Assembly: GCA_032433765.1 (NCBI GenBank)
Contig: JAVIAB010000124.1
Span: forward strand, 71,783,746 to 71,847,745
Source of the DNA: Megaustenia siamemsis
Lineage: Eukaryota; Mollusca; Gastropoda; Stylommatophora; Ariophantidae
Direction: 5' to 3'
Length of the DNA stretch: 64,000 nucleotides
This document shows positions 56,936 to 64,000 of the stretch, piece by piece (within the stretch, counting starts at the first letter, position 1; the number at the start of each line of letters is the position of its first letter). A program made the translations under genes and the position numbers. A model generated the notes under the pieces. That model did no database searches, was not told the DNA's origin, and was given only the letters and a program-made list of their open reading frames with translations.

Positions 56936-59900
56936 AGCTACTGTGCGGCGCCGATATAATGCTGTTGCAAGAAACTCTTCTTGGTGACAGGACAGCAAGT
57001 ACTCCTGGATGTCATTGTATCTACAATAGACGACACCTTGGGCAGACCATCGTTATGCGCAACAATGTGGTGGCAGCTGAGGTTGATATGTCTGCGTGGG
57101 ACAATACAGAATTGCAGGTACATGCGGTTAGGGTGCAGACCCCAGTTCATTTCGTAATTGTAAATGTATACGCCTGTAATGGGAAGGTGGACACACAACA
57201 ATGGCAGAATCTCTTCGAGCTCGATGAAGAGAACGTCATTTTCTGAGGAGACTTTAATGCTAGAGGAAACCAGTGGGGTAGCGTCATAACCAACAAGCAG
57301 GGAGAAGACCAAGAGAACGCACTAGTGTCAGTCGATTTAGTGTGCTTAAATGATGGAAGGGCAACAAGAATGGCCATTCGAACAGGTGACTCTGATAGTG
57401 TCATAGACCTGGCACTGGTGTCTTCCACCATCCCATCGGTTTACAGGTGGAGTGCACTGTGGTTCCACGGAAGTGATCACTATCCATGTGTCCTCCTCAT
57501 TGAGAAAAGCAGAAATAGAAGCCAGAAAAGAAAGCTCCACACATTCCACTACCAGAAAACAGACCAGGGCGTCATTAGCAAAATCAGACAAAGGAAACTG
57601 AGCGCCCCTCGTAGGTAGCAGGAGAGATGGACGCAGCCACCCTTGTGGAACGTAGAAGTCGATGAATCTTTGCGGTACAAGAGACAAACGGCCAAGACAT
57701 GGCAGAAAGCCAGAAAGAATGGAAAAAACAAACTTGAGCTATTTAAGCGTCTGAAAGAAGAGGTCGACCAAAAAATGATGTACTTTAAACTGTGTGCTAA
57801 GCAGGCTAAGGATGCCAAATGGAATGACTTCTGTAAAATCGCTAGCCACATACTGGCGCCTTCATCAGTGCACGAATGGCACAACACGACATAGAGGCAT
57901 ACCAGACTTTAAGAGCACAGGCCGGATATGACACAAATCTGATGAGAGCAAAGGGAAGGCCCTGCTTGCCCACTACATTGAGCACACGGACCGAAGAAAT
58001 GAGGCTGTACGAATGAGGATACGGAGATCGCTGTCCAAACTGTGTAAGGATATAGTGCTGGAAGAAGATCGCACAATCACAACCGATACCATTCGCACAA
58101 CACTTAAAAGGTCACACAACACTGCTCCTGGTCCAGATGGTGTTCGGTACGATGACATAGGCGATTTAGCTGACGACGACTTGACAAAACTAGTCAATGA
58201 GTTTAATGCCAGCATCCGGAGTGGCCAGATTAAGGAGGAGTGGCTACACATCTACTTATTACCGCTACCGAAGCTAAACAAGGACCATTCTCAGATCAGT
58301 GCCTACAGAATCATTACAATGCAGAACTCTGCGGGGAAGCTGCTGAAGAAAATAGTTGCCCGTGTCCTCAACTGCCACCTTGAACAGAAACGCGCATTCT
58401 CACCAACACTCGGAGGTTATAGATATAACAAAGAGACATGGCTCAATGCGGCAGTCTTTGCCTATGACGTCTTCGAAGGCTTCTACAGACAAGAGGAGAC
58501 ATGTGCTGCTGCTATAGATCTGGAGGATGCATACAACAGGGTACCATTTTAATACCTCATGTATATGCACCTCAAACTGCCGGCTTTTTGCTGATGATGT
58601 TCTGGTATATCGACAGGGAAGAGACAGACGGGGAATCGCCTCCACAATGCAAGACCAACTCGATCGAATGTATTCCTGGTGTGGGGTTTCAGGTGCCCTG
58701 TTAATCCTAATAAAGCATCAGTTGCATGGTTCTCCCTAAACAATCATATCGTTAATACGACCACACTGGTAGTACGAATGAGAGCTGATGAGGTGACCAG
58801 GGACAAGTTGATGACATACCGCGGTGTTACGTTTGATCGCAGCCTGTGTTTTCGGGACCACGTCAATCAATGTAATAACAAAATCCCGCAAAGGATTAGC
58901 CGCCTTGAAGGTCATGGTAGTAGCCAACATCGAGCAGAGGCTACTTACTCTTCTGTTCCAGGGATTAGTCCTCGCACCTATCGAATATGCCCTGGCAATT
59001 CTTACTGTCAGTACGACTCAAATTGATAGGCTGGAGAAAATACAAAATGAAATCATGCGCATTATTTTGGGATGTACAAGGAACACTCTCTGTGTAGCAA
59101 TGATGTATCTTCTTGACTTTCAACCATGGGTGACAGAATCAAGATCTGGAGAGCACGAGCATACCTGAAGATTAGTACAGATACAAAGCATCCATTGCAC
59201 CACGTGCTCAACACAGGGAAAGGTGCCAAGATTTAAAAAAAAGGCAAATCATGGGTGGGCCAAGCAGAAGATGTCATCAAACAGGCCTGTGGGTTTACCA
59301 ATATCAACGTTAGTGAGGAGTGGATACCGGTGCATACGTCATTCAAGGGGACTTTCTCGTGTATTGTCACACTCGACAGGAAAAGTAAGGAACAGAACTC
59401 GGTCGTGGTTAATGCTGAGGTCAACGGTCTCATCTGCGTTAACACCGATAAGAAAGATGCAGTCATCTATACAGACGGATCTGTAAGACGACACCAAAGA
59501 AGTGCATGGGCATTTACAGCACGCTCGGCAGGCAGAATAGTTAAAGAAGACAGTGGTGCATACGTCATGACTACGAGTAGCAAGACAATGGAGGTGATGG
59601 CAGTGACCAAGGCATTCAAATGGTTAGAGTCACAAGACTACACCCACGCATGTATACTGAGTGATACAATGAGCATGATAAAAAAAAAGTGGAGGCAGGC
59701 TCTGTACACATACATTGGGTAGAGTCATTGCAGAGGTCAAAAATACGTAGGGTCACCTTTGTCTTTGTCCCTGGACACGCGGGAATACGGGGAAATGAAA
59801 GAGCGGACAGGTTGGCTAGCTGCACTGCCGTTGAGGACGGGCAACCAACGGATCGAGCGGACATCATCAATGCCCTCCGAGATGTGGGAAGAGCACAGGA

Positions 59901-60137
59901 CTTCGACAAACACAGATCCACGTCACTTCTTCGGATGATGGAAATGGGAGTAATGATGGGTAGAGCCAGAAATGAAAAACTTATTGGCCGTGTAAGTAGA
60001 CTTATCAACCAACATAGAACTGGAGTCATCAGTCGCTGGACACTGCGGGACTTGTTGAGCAGAGGATCTGAGCACCTATGGACATGTTCGGAGTGCAATG
60101 ATGATGATCCGCAAATAACTCAATAACTCAATACGTT
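56936..60137 (+). mobile_element. LINE-F with endonuclease, RT and RNase H
   Basis: A long plus-strand element in four or more frame pieces. Endonuclease: LLQETLLGDRTAS, VNVYACNG, GDFNARGNQWG, SDHYPCVLL. RT: APGPDGVRYDDIGDLADDDL, LPLPKLNKD, AIDLEDAYNRVPF (motif A), then, after a deletion near 58550 that removes the GxPQG motif, FADDVLVYRQG. RNase H (59460-59850): VIYTDGSVRR, TMEVMAVTKAF, ACILSDTMSM, GHAGIRGNERADRLAS, so D, E, D and the final D are all present. C-terminal LINQHRTGVISRW and a CSEC end. The tail is (ATAACTCA)n. Its 5' start abuts LINE-E. An I/jockey-like RNase H LINE; dead. Confidence 0.85.
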
Positions 60138-60366
60138 ACAGAATAACATAAATGGTCCAGTCTATTCTGATAATCTGCGTTTTTAGGTTCATAGCTCTAC
60201 TCAGGGTATCTGACCTTGATACGTTACACAGACCACCACGTACTCTCTTGAAGTGGGGGATAAAGTATACATCTTTTCGTTATTTGGAGACTTCTCGGGT
60301 GTAATTTTAGCAGAGATTCCTTCACTCGAGGAGAGTTTTAAGATTAAGATAAAAGTTTATCGATTC

Positions 60367-60615
60367 CTCAGTGGTTAGTGAACTGGACTGCAAAGGACAA
60401 GAGGTAGGGTTCGTTTCCAACCGACGGCTTCCGGGTTCACCCAGCCTTTAATGGGTACTGCATTTTTTCTGGGAAAGTAAAGCGGCACGGGCGTAATACC
60501 GACCACATTACCCCAAAAATCATGTGCCGAAAGTCTGTAAAATGTATGGTCACTAACACCATATTCCCTATACGCCACTTGGCGTGACGGGGGTACTTTA
60601 CTTTTCTTTGCTCTA
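60367..60615 (+). mobile_element. tRNA-headed SINE, copy 3, in polymerase copy 2
   Basis: Same family as 3014-3275. Head CTCAGTGGTTAGTGAACTGG, body CCACATTACCCCAAAAATCA, tail ACTTTACTTTTCTTT. Direct repeat TATCGATT flanks it (60359-60366, 60616-60623). It splits the polymerase frame right after IKIKVY. Confidence 0.88.
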
Positions 60616-61569
60616 TCGATTTGATGAGGAGGAGAAACGTGTTCCACTGTTGGGAAGTGTGGCTATTTATGAGGACACATCGTATATTATGAAAACCATG
60701 TTATGTATATAGCGGATATAAATAGGGCGGCCTGTACATTTTCTTGTCGTAAGTGTGGCAATTGTTGAAAAACAATTGGAATATGGATAGGCACGAGAAT
60801 ATTTATGCACTGGGGACAAGCAAAAAGATAAGTATGCAGGCGGTATCTACAAATCTCATGAAACTATTTGGGAGGTAACAGTCATTGTGTAGAGGTTCTT
60901 AATAATTATGTGCATCCCTACAGAGCAACCTACGATTACGAGTGTTACTTTTGTAATCTGCAGCCGACAAAAGGATCGAGTAGTGTAACCAACTATGTAG
61001 AAAAGCATATATTACTGTCGTGTTTCATAGCCAGCAATATTCCTGGGTATAAAAACCCAGTATGTTTTGTAAGCGATGTTGACCTTAGCAATTAGTCAGC
61101 AGAACTATAGATTATCTAGATACCTGAGCAAAAAGGGCATATAGAATCGTACGTGACCGTTTTAATAGTGTATTTGACAGTCTGAAAAACATGGGTGACT
61201 GTAGTAATCTTATAGGAAAATTCAAAACATACCTAAGAGAGCTGCCCGTATTATGATTCAACTATGGGAAGTATGACTTCAACGTAATTAAACCATATTT
61301 AAATAAGACACTTCGTAGCTGTGGCGAATAAAGTAGAGAAAAAAATGAACGAAGAAGATGAAGTGAGCGACGAGGACTCGAACGAGGCAATGAAAGAAGA
61401 AGAACCGAAACAAGACAAAGCTAAAGAAGACGAGGCCTCGTCCTTCAAGTTTATCGTTAAAGATAACAATAATTTATGTGCATCTCCACCAGACGTCTAA
61501 AGTTCTTTGACATAAATTATCTCGCCCCGAGGTTCTCTTATAGTAAATACTTAGAGGCGGACAAGGTTC

Positions 61570-62125
61570 TTCCTCTTTTTTCTTTTCTCTTTTCACTGAT
61601 ACCTGAAAGGTGTCGTGGTTTATATCATTTGTCGTTTTTGAGCTGATCGAACTGTCTGAATTAGTGATTTTCCTCTGTTGTTACATGTCACTGTCACAGC
61701 ATCTATCCATCTTCTTCTGGTTCTTCCTCTTTGTCTTTTTCCATGCATTTTGGAGAAGAACGCACTTGATGGTGATTGGTGGGGATTCATTCTGACCAAG
61801 TGGCCAAACCATTTAAGTTGTTGTTGTTCTATATATTCTTGGCAGGGTTTTGTTCCTACCATTTTTCTTAATGGTCATTTGGTATTCTATCTCTTCTTGT
61901 GTTGTTTGTTACTTTTCTCAAGCATCGCATCTCACATGTATTGATCTTTCTTAATTGTGATTTAGAAAGGGTCCATGTTTGACTTTCATAGCACAAAGTT
62001 GGTATGAAAATGTTATTTGTATTCTCATGTCAATTTCTCTGTCTAGTTTTCCATCTTCTGTGAACATTGTACCCAAATACTTGAATTCTTCTACTTGTTT
62101 TATTTCTTTATCTTTGATCTTAATG
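61570..62125 (-). mobile_element. LINE-H 3' fragment in polymerase copy 2
   Basis: Same family as 15591-16080, with QQQLKWFGHLVRM and GKRQRGRTRRRW on minus. Imperfect 11-bp direct repeats CGGACAAGGTT (61559-61569) and CGGACTAGGTT (62126-62136) flank it, marking retroposition into the polymerase gene. Confidence 0.85.
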
Positions 62126-63870
62126 ACGGACTAGGTTAGTGAGACAAAATGGGCAACTTTTACGAGTACATCACCGACCTTAAAAAATTAGACGAAACAT
62201 CTCTTCCCCCCTTCCCCCCATCCGCACTCTGCTTTCTTTTCATCCCTCAGAAATGTAAGACTTTCCAATTATACCAAAAAAAGAGGTCGGTTTAGACAGC
62301 GTGAGGTTAAATTATTACGATCATCAGAGAAGAGAGTGGTTGACGTCGGTATCTCGCCTTTTAAAATTGAGTTTCTAACTCAATTCAACGAGAGCAAGGT
62401 GCCTTTGGTACCTCACAGGATTAAAGTAGACGTCTTCAGTGAAAAGCATAAATTAGTTCTAAGCTTTCACATATGTGTTTTTTATGGACATAAAGACTGC
62501 GTGCTTACTCGAGGTCTCACTAATAACCCCATAAATAAAAAAAAACCGTTATCCGTGTTATACGACAAGACCCGCGAAATTCGTGATAATTTAGCCAATG
62601 ACATTGGAATTGAAGTAGTTGAGATGTGGGAGTATGAGTGGCAGAGGCTGAAGAAAGCAGACAGCACCATTAATTCTTTTCTTTGACAGGCCCTTCCCAG
62701 GTCAAAACCCTCTAATGCCATGGAAAAATTACCCCTAACCGACACTTCTGAAATTTCTTTTAGACGAAACGTTTTTTGGTCTGGTAGAAAGCGATATTCA
62801 TGTCCTAGAACACTTGAGAGAACATTTTAGCGAAATAACACGCATATTAAAAATATCGATGTGTCTAGAGACGATATATGAAGGAGCACGCCGTAACAAA
62901 TAAATTATTGACGACTACGTAGGTAGTAAACTATTTCTGGCCACTCCGTTATTGCGCTGGTATCTCACACACGGCCTACAGATGACTAACAAACACCAGG
63001 TGATCGGCCTGTTAGTTGTTTCAAGCAATTTGAGGACACCGTATCTGTCGAGAGACAAAAAGGGGATGTAGATGAGACGCAGTCAATTACTAGTGAGACC
63101 GTGAAATTGTTAGAAAATGTAGCATACGGGAAAACTCTTACTAAAAAAAACGAAATACACGAACGTCGCGTACTACATGGGTGAGGACTCGTCAAAATTA
63201 GTCAAATCTCCCCTTTTTAAACATATGACAGATTTAGGAGTATGAAATATATTCGAGATGTTTTAAAAAACGACTTAGGACCTTCCGTTACAAATCAACT
63301 AATTTGTGCATCAGTACGCCAAGCTGCGGATGTTAGTTTTATTACAATTTTTTAGACAGATTTGTAGACAGATCAGACTTTGAACTGTGTAAAATGGACA
63401 CTGAGAATCTTTATTTGGCGTTAAGTAAACCTAGTTTAGCTGACGCCGTTAGATCAGAGATGTTAGATGACTTATACAAAAAGTATGATCGCTGGTTCTC
63501 CACAGAGGCTTGCAGCGTTCAACGGGTGGAATTTTTTAGGAGTAGAGGTAGAGCTACAGTCGAGAATGTGAGACGGTAAAATTGTACCATAAACTTGTCT
63601 ATTCAAGCTATAGGGCGATGGAGATGGGATCGTTATGTAACAAAACGTACCACTGTTTTGGGAAGTATTACTAATCTAGTGGTAAAGAGCTTAACAAACA
63701 CCACAATAAATTAGACAAAGATACTTTTATGAAGGTCCTCAATGCACAAAAGCACAGGGATGGGAAATGTGTGGTTTAAAATATATAATTCAAGCGTCTA
63801 CGCCTATACACAATGTGGAAATTACCTGTCTTATCTTTATATAAAACGCAGTGTGCAAGAAGACAAGACA

Positions 63871-64000
63871 TTTCACCTTTAGCTATCTAGTGTATATTGT
63901 ATTAACATTGATTATAACCAAGCTGTGATAAGTTTTCTTTCATTACCACTACTATACATGTTATTACTTATATACCTGTAATACCCCATATATCTTGACG
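63871..64000. other. 3' flank of polymerase copy 2, shared with copy 1 flank
   Basis: Aligns with the reverse complement of about 32230-32372, so the duplicated virus-like unit continues beyond the window edge. Confidence 0.5.

Larger units (their letters stand above)
60138..63870 (+). pseudogene. virus-like family B DNA polymerase, copy 2 (plus strand)
   Basis: Homologue of 38620-32373 in inverse orientation. Legible blocks: VYSDNL, GVILAEIPSLEESFKIKIKV, then a SINE (60367-60615), YRFDEEE, YAGGIYKS, HPYRATYDYECYF (Exo I), KYDFNVIKPYL, an acidic linker, FKFIVKDNNN, then a LINE-H (61570-62125). YEYITDLKKLDETSLPP follows, and then a deletion near 62207-62265 that removes Exo III and motif A. 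NYYDHQRREWLT, VVEMWEYEWQRLKK, motif B with a changed LLENVAYGK, and motif C as MDTENLYL, with the second catalytic Asp lost, complete it. Dead, but useful as the empty-site control for copy 1. Confidence 0.8.

Noticed and set aside
32373..64000. Retroviral-type integrase, packaging ATPase or major capsid gene expected of a complete Polinton or adintovirus
   Set aside because: No HHCC/DDE rve motif, Walker-type FtsK motif or recognisable capsid frame was seen on either strand.

Overview
The window is animal (metazoan) nuclear DNA, not bacterial. It is AT-rich and intron-poor where genes are legible, and is filled with animal-type mobile elements: many 5'-truncated LINEs, tRNA-headed SINEs, hAT, Tc1/mariner-like and Mutator-like DNA transposons, and long GATG and AT satellites. 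It also holds a fragment of a multi-EGF membrane receptor. The mixture fits a marine invertebrate, perhaps a mollusc or another lophotrochozoan, but the sequence alone does not fix the species. Almost every open frame is a transposon or virus-like gene, and most are broken.

Left part (1-32 kb): a patchwork of LINE remnants from about nine groups, labelled A to J here (D is not used). It also holds a Tc1/mariner-type transposon of the wide-spaced Sailor kind at 5222-7337, a 2.5 kb GATG-derived satellite at 7676-10160, and a complete but decayed hAT element at 13079-16316 with an 8-bp target duplication. A triple nest of LINEs lies at 22.1-24.4 kb, and a Mutator-like transposase gene with a recognisable intron lies at 25.0-27.4 kb.

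Right part (32-64 kb): a degraded endogenous virus-like locus. Two diverged copies of a large protein-primed-type family B DNA polymerase gene with N-terminal C2H2 fingers lie in inverted orientation, at 40928->32373 on the minus strand and 53985->63870 on the plus strand. Next to them or between them are a cyclin (43024-47110), an adenain-type cysteine protease (48590-48163, minus), a PC4-like DNA-binding protein (48011-47256, minus), two copies of a Bcl-2-like fragment (41442-41729 and about 53465-53560) and a basic core-protein-like C-terminus (about 53322-53465). The polymerase plus adenain-like protease points to the Polinton/Maverick and adintovirus-like group. A cyclin and a Bcl-2-like protein would add cell-cycle and survival control, as seen in several unrelated DNA virus groups. 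No integrase, packaging ATPase or major capsid gene was recognised, so the locus is a relic or partial copy.

Later insertions cut these genes and can be read precisely. A Sailor-like element sits in polymerase copy 1 and a LINE-B between its fingers and its polymerase part. A 3.2 kb LINE-E sits in the cyclin with a 13-bp target duplication that leaves the frame otherwise open. A SINE and a LINE-H sit in polymerase copy 2, and an inverted SINE dimer sits in the EGF-receptor exon. These target duplications let the order of insertion be reconstructed.
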